Origin: Paragonimus westermani
Lineage: Eukaryota > Platyhelminthes > Trematoda > Plagiorchiida > Troglotrematidae
DNA length: 64,000 bases
NCBI GenBank assembly: GCA_008508345.1
Contig: QNGE01000413.1
Span: 168,874 to 232,873 of the forward strand
Reading direction: 5' to 3'
Below, one piece after another: positions 47,101 to 55,401 of the stretch. Below the pieces are notes generated by a model. That model was given only the letters and a program-made list of their open reading frames with translations. It was not told where the DNA came from and ran no database searches. The translations under genes were made by a program, and so were the position numbers. How positions within the stretch are numbered: position 1 is the first letter of the stretch; every line of letters begins with the position of its first letter.

Positions 47101-50100
47101 AAAAAGTATCGGCAATTTATTCTGTTCCATGGAAGAAGATTGGTCGAATCATTTCTGCCTCCACAGTACCCATCGTACTGCTTTCGGATTGTGAATAGGA
47201 GATTGGGGCTAGCGCCTGTCCATAAATGAGGTCTTCAAATAAGATAACCTATTGCATAAAGGTTGATAATCGTAGTTATTACGTTTTTCCCCTTCTCTTC
47301 GGTGTCTAGCTTCTATACTGCTCCCCGTTCCCGTCATGTCCATATTACTTTTGCTATTAATTTGCCAGTATGAATCCAGAATTTTTTGGTTGATTGTAGT
47401 CTGTTCACTTCCCCCCGTCGGTTGATTAATTCATACGTGAAATTTGAATCGCTTAATGATTTACCCAGTAACAATCCATCTTCTGTAGTTATTCCTCTAT
47501 CGCAATGCCTTGGACGTAACGAAAACCAAATATTCAAACATATTGTGGTGGATTGTCAAGCCGGAGGTGCGGATGCGCCAACTCTTGGCGGAATACATCG
47601 ACGATGTAGCAAGGTACGTCCAAAAGCCCATAGCGACCGGGTCGGGGACAGCATGGGCGACCGGATAAGCAATCGTTCAACTGGATCAGACCAACGGGAG
47701 ACGCATGGCAGGCAAAATGGGATGAATAACCAGATCGGGAGCACGATTATCCTAACATCCGGAGGAATATCTCAACGTGGGCGTAGAAGACGAGCGGAGG
47801 CCTTAGTGGATGGATTGCGGGCAGCACGAGCGACCGGTAGAGCCATCGCCCAACATACGAGGAATGGCAGGCGAAAAACGCCCTGACAAACGGGTCGAAG
47901 TGCGCACGACATGTGAGCGGAAACCGGGGGGGCGGGGTGTTGTGGTCCGGACTGATGACCCATAAACGCGAGCGCACGCGCAGCATGATAACCAGCGTGT
48001 TGGTCAATAACGATTGTGCTTTATTGGACGCCTTTTTCGTTACAATATGGCATTTGCTTCTAAAGCGCAGTAATGAGTGCCTAATAGATGTACTCTAACA
48101 TTTTACTAGTACATACTCGATCGTTTGTCTGTTTAGGTAACAGACAAAAACGATGGAAATGTTGTTCAAGTTTTATATAACGCTGGCGATATTCTGCAAA
48201 GTTACATGGCAATAAAGCTGCTCCAGAAAAACGTCTGTTAAAACAGTGTCAGACACGAACTTTTGTCACATAAACCAACTATTTCGTTGGGTTCGTTTGC
48301 ATTGTCATTCTGTCTTGCTCTGCTTTGCTCAGGAGTTACCAACAGCCTTTTCGTTTCTTAATACTAACGACCAGTTGGAATGCAACCCCACAGTCACGTG
48401 ATACTTTTCTTCCCACGATGATAACTTCGTCTCATTTCCAAAACTATTCAGCATAAGTAACCCATTGGTCCGAGTTTGAATCGTCCTGTTCCCAAACTAT
48501 GTTATCGTATGTGCCGTTCAGCTTACTGTATGTTACCTTATGACAACTTCACCTGTTTTACCCGAATACGTTTGAATTGCTATATTAAACTTCTTACGTT
48601 TACTGACCAATGAAAGAAGCAGTCATCGTGATCGATTTTTTCCGTAGTGCTTCGGTTCGCCAGAATAATTTCAGTACAGGGTCCTGATATTTGCTGTCCC
48701 GGCTCGAAAGAATGAGAAGAGCACACGATACAATATCACTACTTCTATCACTAACTTTTCCAGGTTACTGTCTTCAAACCTTCGGAATTCCATCCATTTT
48801 GGTGGATTTCGAACGGTTTTGGCCAACTATACAACAATTGGGACTCCACAGATGTCTACCATCCCCATCTTCCTTTATAAGCCTGAAAGCAAGGTTCGGA
48901 TTGGGTGGTCGCTTATCAGCTTCCTGTTCGACTACTTGGCTGCTTCAGTTAGACCAAATGTTAGTCACAATATGAAGTGTAATTACGGGACCTGGGAGCC
49001 TTGATTGTCACGTTACCGTTCGTGCGTTCTCGTTTATGACCCAAAGTACCAACCCCTAAAGCAGTGTAGGTGCAAATTAAACGTCGTATACACCTGTATA
49101 CGGTTCTACTCATTTGGCTGGTTAGGTCTATTGCAACTTAACCCGTCATCCTATCTCCGTTGGGCCGAATTTCCTAAGTGCTCGCCCGTTTGATTTCTCA
49201 TGTTATCCGCAATCCATCGGCTATGGGCTGTGATAATACCTCTTGATCACTGTGAGGTATTCCAGTGAATTCGTGCAGAATAAGTACGTCTCCGACTTGA
49301 TCATTCATCGGGATCGTACGGCAAGGAATAATTAGTAACCATTATTCGTACCCCAACCTAATATAGTGATATTGCATTGCTATGGTACTATCATTGCAAG
49401 CTATCCTGATATTACTAGTGAGTGATGCTGTGTCAGGTTAACGTGCAAAGAAGTTAGTGTGAGATGCTATAACATCTCGGTAAACATCTCTCTGGAGGGT
49501 GAAGGGTGGATCCTATCCATGTTCAGTACATGGCACAGCCATTATTCCAGTAAGCTAATGAACTTTGTGTACAACGTAGTATTTCGAAGAACCTTTTTAT
49601 GTGGATGGATTCACTTAATGTTAGTTATGACACAGCTGCTGTCGACCAACTAAATCAATCACCTCAGCTAATTATCAGCCACTTTAATTTTAATCGATCA
49701 ACAAACTTGTCAGTACTTATTTAGACTTACCGGTTGGTCCATACTGCACCCAATCGTTCCGTACAGAGTGAAAATTTGCATTTTGACTACTGACCTTTTA
49801 ACAATTCTAAGTCCATGTTTGGACATCAATCTAAACAAAGTTTGTCGTTGCTCACAGTCTGTCAGTTTAATACCAGTCCAGTTGGCTCATGCTTATGACC
49901 TCGTATGGGTCCCAGGTTAGGAGTCAGATGACATCGCAGGTGCGTGAGCACAATTTCGTACACACTGTGGTCTGAATAATGCCACGGGTGCTAAACTTAG
50001 AGATCCCATAAATAAATCTTAGGTATTGAAGTTGAGAAACGTGAACCTCAAGTATGGTTTCAAAACACTGTTGCATGCTATGATCCCAAACGTGTTGTCC

Positions 50101-50643
50101 CTTGTACACATGGGTGTGCCTATAAACAAACACGTCATCGTATCAATAAAAGGCATTAGGATACCAGATAACATTTAGAAATGTATAGTAAACCTTAACG
50201 AAAACCGGTTAAAATCATTTCATCAGTTAATTTCTGAAAGCAAAAACACTGGTATTTATCGATGGGAATAAAACTCACGTCAAAGATTGAATAATCCAAT
50301 TGATCAACTCTTCCTTGTCTAATTTCTCATCATGACTGGCATCCATCTTGTCGAACAGTTTGCCCAAACGTTCTTTCGCTTCTTGTGGCTCGAGTTGTTT
50401 GAAGTAGCGAGCCTCGTCTACTGATCCGGTAACGAGTTCGTGGTCAAATTCTGAGTCATGACCACCGAACGTGTCAAAATGTGAGCTGTCTGTCGGGAGT
50501 TGCGGGTCGTCGGGACGTAAATATGGGTCATTCATCAAGGTATCTAGATTTTCAAATTCACTGTTCGACTGCGCTCTACTGACGACCAGATAAGATAGGG
50601 CTAAAACGATTACAATGGAACACAACCTAAGGAATAGAAACAT
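22951..50643 (-). CDS. RCN: Reticulocalbin/calumenin (CREC) ER calcium-binding protein, complete
   Basis: Five exons on the minus strand: 50643-50279, 43092-42927, 34203-34008 (or the identical 32867-32672), 28234-28124, 23123-22951. GT-AG introns with matching phases (2, 0, 1, 1) give 336 residues, close to the 315-331 usual for the family. Residues 1-24 are a hydrophobic signal peptide. Six EF-hand loops follow: DASHDEKLDKEE, DANHDGTVTWNE, DVDQNSGLNETE, DKDGDGMISQKE, DQNRDGMLDKEE and DTNKDDELTKDE. The C-terminal VGSQATDYG block is a CREC hallmark, and the protein ends in KDEL, an ER retrieval signal. CREC proteins buffer calcium and assist folding in the secretory pathway. Most family members end HDEL or HDEF, so KDEL is less usual. 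The first loop has Glu at position 6 where Gly is usual, so it may bind weakly. Introns of 4-8 kb carry retroelements. Confident; reticulocalbin versus calumenin is not decided. Confidence 0.95.
23124..24540. other. CREC intron 4, proximal part
   Basis: No gene or element is recognised with confidence between the last CREC exon and the SINE-like copy at 24541. Confidence 0.35.
24541..25260 (-). repeat. SINE-like repeat split by an LTR insertion
   Basis: 24541-24660 and 25166-25260 are the two halves of one SINE-like copy. The left half ends GACCGAATCATAT and the right half resumes with GTGAACGCTCAGCC, as in the uninterrupted copy at 39220-39310 (GACCGAATTATCATATCTGAACG). The 505-bp LTR at 24661-25165 lies between them. 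This copy also lacks the tRNA-like core present in others. Confidence 0.75.
24661..25165 (+). repeat. LTR nested in a SINE-like repeat
   Basis: Starts TGTGGTGGATAATC and matches 47544-48044 along its length (CAGGCCGGAGGTG, GGCGACCGGAT, ATCGTTCGACTG, AATATCTCGACG, GATTGTGCTTTGTTGGACGCC). Its end reads TTACG rather than TTACA. It is flanked on the left by CATAT, the same word that precedes the other two full copies. The open frame 24660-25073 on + is not a real gene. Confidence 0.78.
25880..26400. repeat. Diverged SINE-like copies, opposing orientation
   Basis: 25880-26075 reads as a minus-oriented copy (GCTTTCACGCCCATCTAG, CTCATCATTAATGC-like, CACGGTCGGGATTGAAACTC). About 26290-26375 carries a + tRNA-like core (GGCGCAGTAGTTAACACAG ... 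CAAGTTCC). Both are diverged. 25261-25880 shows nothing recognised. Confidence 0.5.
26401..27657. other. CREC intron 4 sequence, nothing recognised
   Basis: AT-rich sequence without recognisable domains, RNA genes or strong repeats. Confidence 0.35.
27658..28056 (+). repeat. SINE-like repeats forming a long inverted repeat
   Basis: Two arms of about 130 bp, 27658-27788 and 27926-28056, are inverted copies of each other with roughly 90 per cent identity by eye. They flank a ~140-bp loop that holds a tRNA-like core: box A-like GGCGCAGTGGTCAACACGG (27872-27890) and box B-like GAGTTCAGATC (27914-27924). The right part (27800-28056) is a full SINE-like unit on +; the left arm is a second partial unit in opposite orientation. 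The structure ends 68 bases from the CREC exon 4 donor. Confidence 0.75.
28124..28234 (-). CDS. RCN: CREC exon 4 (EF-hand 5)
   Basis: Acceptor TTACACAG and consensus donor GTAAGT. Encodes KMHKDAFVIEKENF and the loop DQNRDGMLDKEE followed by MKQWVTP. The linker before the loop is several residues shorter than in human reticulocalbin-1. This 36-codon exon with split codons on both sides was found from motifs, since no long open frame covers it. Confidence 0.93.
28235..32298. other. CREC intron 3, no gene recognised
   Basis: No domain-bearing frame, RNA gene or clear repeat recognised. 31180-31900 has a few transposase-like words on + but nothing that supports a family call. Confidence 0.35.
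32299..33633. repeat. 1335-bp direct duplication unit 1 (contains CREC exon 3)
   Basis: Matches 33635-34969 at a constant offset of 1336 with no differences noticed, including both intronic flanks. The two units are separated only by an N at 33634. Confidence 0.95.
32672..32867 (-). CDS. RCN: CREC exon 3, copy in unit 1
   Basis: Encodes SLEEEKVRFESADVDQ through KEYLAD with EF-hands 3 and 4. Acceptor GATCGCAG, donor GTGAGT. Phase 0 in, phase 1 out, 196 bases. Identical to 34008-34203; only one of the two can be used in a CREC transcript without a frameshift. Confidence 0.9.
33635..34969. repeat. 1335-bp direct duplication unit 2
   Basis: Second unit of the pair at 32299-33633, beginning immediately after the N at 33634. 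Confidence 0.95.
34008..34203 (-). CDS. RCN: CREC exon 3, copy in unit 2
   Basis: Same 196-base exon as 32672-32867, with the same splice sites. Encodes loops DVDQNSGLNETE and DKDGDGMISQKE. Likely an assembly duplicate. Confidence 0.9.
35010..35057 (+). repeat. 5' end of an LTR, cut by an N
   Basis: TGTGGTGGACTGTCAGGTCGG and the following ~27 bases match the first 48 bases of the LTR at 47544. The match stops at the N at 35058. Confidence 0.7.
35059..37565 (-). mobile_element. RTE-like non-LTR retrotransposon with endonuclease and RT, decayed
   Basis: Order on the minus strand: the endonuclease start with TWNVHTLLD and RPERRTTLI (about 37560-37390); the endonuclease middle with AWREVLGSYGAGSVNEND (37184-36885); a linker with MKDDWWWKQGERMQGYA (36499-36230); the RT with APEEQCGFRASRSAIDLVF, FMGLTKAFDS and GVKQDCVLAPTLLNLY (36041-35320); and a short C-terminal scrap with STDLSTKRERRERA (35114-35040). 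In-frame stops and frameshifts are frequent. A 47-bp tandem duplication sits inside the RT (35570-35616 and 35617-35663). This is the most complete non-LTR copy here and belongs to the group often mis-annotated as craniofacial development protein 2-like. It lies in CREC intron 2. Confidence 0.88.
37566..38272. other. CREC intron 2, no gene recognised
   Basis: May include 5' non-coding sequence of the non-LTR element. The minus-strand frame up to 37950 has no other recognised domain. Confidence 0.35.
38273..38332 (-). CDS. Candidate in-frame cassette exon of the CREC gene
   Basis: On the minus strand a GTCCAG acceptor ends at 38333 and a consensus GTAAGT donor starts at 38272. Between them are exactly 20 codons without a stop, phase 0 on both sides, the phase needed between CREC exons 2 and 3. 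It would insert AGMYHGHTDEVILAEYVNAC between EF-hands 2 and 3. Human reticulocalbin aligns without such an insert, and no known domain is recognised. It could equally be a chance open frame within the larger open stretch 38069-38512. Confidence 0.25.
39010..39310 (-). repeat. tRNA-derived SINE-like repeat, near-complete copy
   Basis: The fullest single copy. From 39015 it carries the arm words CACATTTGATCGCAG and AACTCGTCAGTAGTG. It then has the inverted tRNA-like core (CTTCATGAGGCAACCGTATCGACCACTGCACC at 39163-39194, split here for description), GACCGAATTATCATATCTGAACG, and the tail GTAACTGTTCTGTTAACTCC. The reverse complement gives the promoter-like orientation. Confidence 0.65.
39514..40003 (+). 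mobile_element. Penelope-like element fragment, GIY-YIG endonuclease
   Basis: 39514-39810 encodes CVYSFVCSCRASYIGRTTRR followed by LSDRVREH, the zinc-ligand-like cysteines and GIY-YIG core typical of Penelope-like elements. After a +1 frameshift near 39780 the frame 39782-40003 continues NHSVSKEDAFRIVYRVPRNR, EAISIRLRNPDLCAQKKFV and LNLPWP, the conserved tail of that nuclease. Together they make a nearly complete endonuclease domain broken by one frameshift; the reverse transcriptase is absent. Confidence 0.85.
40004..40900. other. CREC intron 2, nothing recognised
   Basis: May contain the 3' non-coding part of the Penelope-like fragment. No gene is seen. Confidence 0.35.
40915..41709 (+). 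mobile_element. RTE-like non-LTR C-terminal fragment with zinc finger
   Basis: Three overlapping frames join as one degraded C-terminus. FCYLGSNLSTDLSTKRERR, ASAAFGYLERRVW and YGSETWTLY...CLRRILDIRW come first (40915-41274). LNQLRWLGHVRRMGDDCIPK and GGQKRIYQDL follow (41259-41400). A final block WTTWRNTVRAGVRKFNEQ ends with a C2H2-like CDVCGRECAGRLWLVGHQRTH finger (41611-41674). This is the standard 3' end of the RTE/CFDP2-like family. It is on +, opposite to the element at 35059-37565, with which it shares the STDLSTKRERRE words. Confidence 0.87.
41710..42926. other. CREC intron 2, repeat remnants
   Basis: 42205-42275 shares words (GACGGGCTAATCGGAATCGGATG) with 20383-20410, so a dispersed repeat is present. 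No gene is recognised. Confidence 0.35.
42927..43092 (-). CDS. RCN: CREC exon 2 (EF-hand 2)
   Basis: Acceptor TCTTTTAG, donor GTTAGT. Encodes QLDLEAIRGKFKDHDANHDG and TVTWNEFTTKVYGY, matching the second EF-hand of reticulocalbins (DGTVTWDEY in the family). Starts with the last base of a split Thr codon and ends at a codon boundary. Confidence 0.95.
43093..47543. other. CREC intron 1, distal part
   Basis: Includes a diverged SINE-like piece around 44210-44480. The frames at 44074, 45384 and 46896-47198 carry no recognised domain. The last (SIRYYCGIALSNTKPEGYVE on +, 47030-47090) looks retroelement-derived but was not identified. Confidence 0.35.
47544..48044 (+). repeat. Solo LTR (501 bp) with ATAT target-site duplication
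   Basis: Starts TGTGGTGG and ends GTTACA, giving TG...CA termini. It is flanked by ATAT at 47540-47543 and 48045-48048, a 4-bp target-site duplication. Related copies are at 22358, 24661 and 35010. No gag/pol is attached on either side, so it is read as a solo LTR left by recombination. Family is probably Ty3/gypsy by analogy, but the matching internal region is not identified here. The open frame 47386-47886 crosses its boundary and is not a gene. Confidence 0.8.
48045..50278. other. CREC intron 1, proximal part
   Basis: No supported gene or repeat. The frame 48691-48975 on + lacks recognisable domains. Confidence 0.35.
50279..50643 (-). CDS. RCN: CREC exon 1 (signal peptide, EF-hand 1)
   Basis: ATG at 50643-50641 is the first in frame and is followed directly by a hydrophobic leader (LCSIVIVLALSYLVV), so it is taken as the start. 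An acidic low-complexity segment follows, then LGKLFDKMDASHDEKLDKEE. Consensus donor GTGAGT at 50278. Confidence 0.94.
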
Positions 50644-50678
50644 TGTTGTTCAGGCTAAACTTGAATCAAATCACCTTC

Positions 50679-50688
50679 ATATTTATGC
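50679..50688 (-). promoter_or_regulatory. Possible TATA-like element of the CREC gene
   Basis: The minus strand reads GCATAAATATGA 35-45 bases before the start codon. Position is plausible for a core promoter only if the 5' untranslated region is very short. If the mRNA is trans-spliced, as occurs in flatworms, the AG at about 50655 could be an acceptor instead. Weak. Confidence 0.2.
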
Positions 50689-50689
50689 A

Positions 50690-52311
50690 AACTGACCGTT
50701 TGCCTTTCGTGCATGTGGGCCTGGTCGATTTAGAAAGTGAACGTGGCAAATGTTTACTGGTATTAGTAGGCCTAGTTCAACGTGCAACTAACGAATTGGT
50801 TGTTAGGCGCGGCAAATAAGTAAGCTTAAGGAAACAGATAACTTGCACATTTCTGCCGGTTCTATACGGGCGAAAGTTAGGTGTCATTTTAAGGACTGTC
50901 TGATTTTAGTCGCAACCTGATCAACGTTCTGTAGGACCGTCCTTAATGCAGTGGTCATGAATGAACGCTTTCAGTCCATAAAACAAATATGTAGAATGCA
51001 AATGCATTTCTTCTAAATAAGTGCCCAGTAGAACAGAAAGGGAAAAACAAGAGGAGTGTATGCTAGTAGGTATTGACGTTTGATATACGACACATAGCAG
51101 GGCTTAGAAAACAAACTACAGAGATGTGTGGGGTATCTTACTTAATGGTAGCTTATTTGCTTCCTGACGGTAAATATTGCAAAACTAACATATAATACAT
51201 AGCACGGGACACAACAGCGGAAGCCGGTACCTATAATTTTGGGCAAAAAAAGCATGCACTTTGGCTGAAGGATAAAATATTTTTTCACTGCTCCGTTAGT
51301 GTTTTCGCGTATAGCCTGAATAGAGCCGTGTTGACTACAGCGCAGTTCACTTTATGTTAGGCACATCCAAATTTGAATGCGCAAACACTCAGTTACTTCC
51401 GCTTTGGAATAATGTTTAGGTAATGAATGTGACTAGGCGTTTGCATACGATGGTTCAGTCATGCTCAATGTAGTCAACGACACAGGAGCCAACACTGTTT
51501 TCTCATAAGAATATACACGGTGTTTGTATGCGGTTCGTGAAGACGATGTACACCACTGACGAGCCCTAACAGAATCGGATTTTGGGGACGATGCTTTTTT
51601 AACGAGGGTACCGACCGAAAGGTAAACACAATTATTAAAGCTATCAACAATTGTGAGTGATGTATAAGTCAAAGCAGTCAAAATTGCACAGTATTTGGTA
51701 AAACGGAGTTAGAGAATAAACACTGATGTACAGTATGATAACATCGAATATTTATGCTCTCACTGGAGCATCAAAACCTTGTAAAAGACCAACACAGGCA
51801 ACTGATAAATGATAACTAGGTAAATGGACCAGTATGATTACGATTTTATGGACGCATAGTTTGTGCACTCAGGTTTCGGATGAATGCGATAACCTGTTGT
51901 CAGCACATACGTATAGCGCAAGTGAATTATGTGAAGTTGTATCGGTAACTTGATACAATGAAGACGTGCTGTCCATAAATCGTACCGATAAAACGAGTCA
52001 CGTAAGCTACGTGTCAGCCTGATTCAGAACGATGCATACTGCTTTACTAGATGTGCTAGATGTAGTTAGATTAAAATCCAGGTCTCAGCTAGTGGTATGT
52101 GAACCCTACAGATATTTGCTAGTAAGCTGCAGGCCAGACTGTTTGCACCTTTCCTGTTATTTCCAATACTAAAATTGTATTCGTTAGCAGTCGGGCTGCG
52201 CCTATGAAGCCTAAGTTTGCCAGCGAGCGGAGGCAATTTAGGTTAATCATGGTTAGATTCGCAAATCATATCAGAAGTCTTCCGTGTGTGCAGACGGAAA
52301 GAAATAGGTTC
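50690..52311. other. Upstream of the CREC gene, SINE-like remnant
   Basis: About 51290-51560 contains diverged SINE-like words (AGCCGTGTTGACTACAGCGCAG, GACGAGCCCTAACAG). Otherwise nothing is recognised. Confidence 0.4.
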
Positions 52312-52805
52312 CCCCCTTGAAGACTGTTGGGTTCAGTCATAAGACTGCTCCCGAGGATTGACTTGAATGGGCTTGACGGGTTTGCTGCATCTGTTTCTCC
52401 GTCGTCTTCACCTCACGGGATACTTGGGCTCAGCGTCCTGGGATTGTGACGTCGGTTCTGACGACTTGTCGGCTTTGGTAGGGCGTTCTTTCCTCTTCAA
52501 GTCGAATGCGTCCAGTAATAGATCGAGTTGTGCGGTTGTTCCTACCAGGTCGCATCACACATCTCCGCAGTTTCGGCGAATCTGGTTTGCGTGCCGCACA
52601 CATGTGAGTTCGCCGACTTCCACCTCATAGAGGACTGAACCTTTCCGCTGGACGAATACTCCTCTCTTACAGTTCATCGGTCCATGAAACATGCCTTCAA
52701 CATTGCTCGCTTCATCGTGCAAAATGTCCACACGTTGCTGTACAGTCTGCTGTAAACTGATGTACACTTGGTTTCTGAGCTACAAACTGCACGCTGAAAC
52801 ACTTA
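52312..52805 (-). mobile_element. Ty3/gypsy integrase C-terminal fragment with internal deletion
   Basis: The minus strand matches 11357-12110 (+) at both ends, including the same starting point (GTAAGTGTTTCAGCG). About 270 bases between the VEG and FHGP segments are missing. The C-terminal coding end, the TGA and the purine run before the LTR are present. The + strand frame 52367-52630 is its antisense shadow. Confidence 0.8.
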
Positions 52806-53584
52806 CCCACTGATTACATTACCACGTTTGGTGATTAAACGTTTGCAACCTAAATCTCAATACCGACGAACATCCCAATATCTAAAACTAAACACTGTCT
52901 AGACCACAAGAAGATTGTCAAGTTGTGAGCTAAGAACAAGGGTGATGCAAGGAATGTTTATTCGGAAAGTCGACTTTGGCGGTAAATGCTTCAACACCTC
53001 GAACACAGAGCAGTTTGCATATGGCAATAACTTCGAAACGACAGTCAATAATGATAAGTTCACGCATAGAAAGGTCGTATCTTGCCGAAGTGTACTTTGA
53101 TGTTTCTTCTTGCATTTTCTTTGGTTACCTCAGTACTTAAATGTGTCGCTCCGCCTGACTAATCACGAGTGGTATAATGTGACCGTTCTGTCGTACAACA
53201 TTCTCCTTAGTAAATATTGTTCCAGCTACAACAAAAGTCTCTCAGAGCCTCCTCGTTTCCTCAACGATCCTTTACTCGACCGTGGTGGTGCTGATACAAC
53301 CGAGGTACATTCTATCGTGATCAGGTGTCATATCATCTCTGTAGCTGGCATCTGTAAGCCCGAGGTTGGCGTTTCTCATCCGTAATCAAATACACTTGGT
53401 CACGACGTTCTACTCCTATATATACGTTCTCCTCAACTTTGACCGAAATTCCTAGTTACGGGTTCTGTTGTGGTCGGAATCCGGTAATCTCTGCACTCAA
53501 CCTACGAACCGGGCTCAAACACACTGTATCGGCCAGTTACATTTGCAGTCGATTATTTCTCGGCGGCCTCTTGCGCACGTGTCA
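52806..53584. other. Spacer between gypsy fragments, nothing recognised
   Basis: No domain or repeat identified. Confidence 0.35.
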
Positions 53585-54823
53585 TGTTCTGAATGGTCAA
53601 CCTCCATGCCTCACATGCATTCATGTGTTGGTCCATTCATGATCCATCGTCCTGATCAACTGGCAGGTGAGGCATGCGTCCACACAGGAGCTCGAAAGAC
53701 GATTTCCTCGTTGCCTTGTGGAGATGAGCGAAGGGCCAAAAAAATCAACATCAACACCTCTTCTCACCTCCCTCCGATCACCACTAATCGATTGTTTGCT
53801 TCTGTCAATCCGCTTGATTGAGGGAGGTATGGTGTCGTGTGAATTTTCTTGATTACAAGCGCATCAAACAGTTCCGGAACTCCTCACTTGAGCAGCAGGG
53901 GTCTTGATCAGTCAGTGGGCTTCTTGGTATTCTATGATCTGCAGCAACGTATTCCATCACATCCCTACATGCAGCGCGTGCACGTTGAACGGGTATAGAG
54001 ATCGCTTCGATCCATCTCGAGAAATGTTCCATCGTAACGACGATGTACTGGGTTCCGTAAGTGGTTACCACGCATACAGAACATAGTTTCTTAAATTTGC
54101 AGACTGAGATTGCCTGAGAGGGATATTGATTCAGGTTGTTAGCGCCTTTCAGTAGCTGACATTTTTTCGCACGGCAGTATGTAACTGTTAACATTGTCTT
54201 TCGTTCCCGTTCGCGATCGTGACAATCTACTCCCTGTATAGTATGGCGTTGTCGAAAAAAACGAACGGCTGTTTCAACATATGACCAACGACTCCAACGT
54301 CCTACCCTCCACGGCCATTAACTCTGAGGGTGAATCCACCCATTGCTGGACTTCTCTCCGAAACAAAAATAATCGGCGGAACGTTTAAGCATTGCTTTTT
54401 CTTGCCCAACGTTCAAATCCACTGCATCTGTCGCACGCGTTGTTAGGATTTTACTCCGCGTTCTCCACCTTAGAAGCCACCATTTACTGGGTTAGTCTTT
54501 TCACTCGGATTCGAAATTCGGTCCATTCACGTTGTTTGTTTGCTATAAACTTGTTAACCGTGCAAAAGTTTCTGTCCTATCGTTGATAAGCCGTGTTATC
54601 CAATTCTTCCAAAGTCATCAGATATGCGATGAGAGTAATATTGTGCTGTTCCCGGACTGTTGATAGAATTTTCTCCACGAACTGATTAAGTAGCATGCGT
54701 TGTTTCGTGTGTTTGAGAAACAACGGCAGGGCTCTTGATAACGCTGCCCACGGTGACACGGTGTAGACATGAACGTCGCCCGCCTGGTCAAAGTGGGTGC
54801 TGCTGAATCACTGTCTCCTGACA
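53585..54823 (-). mobile_element. Gypsy-type integrase fragment, second copy of 12507-13735
   Basis: Same orientation and nearly the same sequence as 12507-13735. The minus-strand frame 54194-53853 encodes HFSRWIEAI (Trp retained where the first copy has Arg) and CRDVMEYVAADHRIPRS. An extra TAATATTGT-like insertion near 54636 distinguishes it. Homology ends at GACAG (13735/54823). Confidence 0.75.
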
Positions 54824-54944
54824 GTCGGTACGGCCGCCGAGCCTTGCAATCAGCGCCCTCTTCGCGACGGCCCATTTCAGCCTCGCTCTACACCTGAGGA
54901 GCGTCCACAGGATCACCAGCTTCGCTCATTCTGTCTTACCTCCG

Positions 54945-55205
54945 ACCACCAAGGCTTTTCAGCATGTTATAAACCCTCGACAGGATACGATTGATAGAAA
55001 TCGGATTATCCTCCTCGTAATAATTAACGCGGAAATCCTGATACCGAGAATAATGCGGCGGTTCCCGTTGATTACGCCCAAGACAAACCAAAAGACTGGT
55101 GCAAAAAGCAACTTTGTTCCGCTCCAAAAACGTGTGTGACAAGGAGGAGATTGCAAGATATTTATAGGGTACACAGCGACCTACAAACATTCTCGAATCA
55201 GCAGA
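54945..55205 (-). repeat. Retroelement-derived repeat, partner of 6575-6865
   Basis: The minus strand from GAATGTTTGTAGGTCGCTG to GTCGAGGGTTTATAAC parallels 6575-6865. Together with 53585-54823 and 55305-55401 it probably belongs to one minus-strand gypsy element. Confidence 0.55.
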
Positions 55206-55304
55206 TCGAAGGACAGACATCAAAAGTAGTTAAGGTCACTAAACCACCAATGAGCGTAGCGGAATAAAGGTCAGACAGTTAAAAAACTGGCGGATGTCAC
55301 CTCT

Positions 55305-55401
55305 CGAATGTTCACGACATTTCCGCCTATTGTGTTTGGATAGAATCGTTTTCTCGAGGAAGCAGGTGGTTTTGGACGGAAAAAATGGATTTCTCTAACA
55401 C
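55305..55401 (-). repeat. Short LTR-like end of a gypsy element
   Basis: The minus strand begins TGTTAGAGAAATCC and ends GTGAACA, and matches 12108-12192 on +. After the end it reads TTCGAGAGGTGACATCCGCC, which could hold a primer-binding site, but the match to a tRNA 3' end could not be verified. Confidence 0.5.

Noticed and set aside
46896..47198. Two overlapping + frames with SIRYYCGIALSNTKPEGYVE
   Set aside because: Possibly retroelement-derived, but no family could be named and there are no splice or start signals to support a gene.
52367..52630. 87-residue + frame also seen on - at 11790-12053
   Set aside because: Antisense shadow of the gypsy integrase C-terminus in both places.
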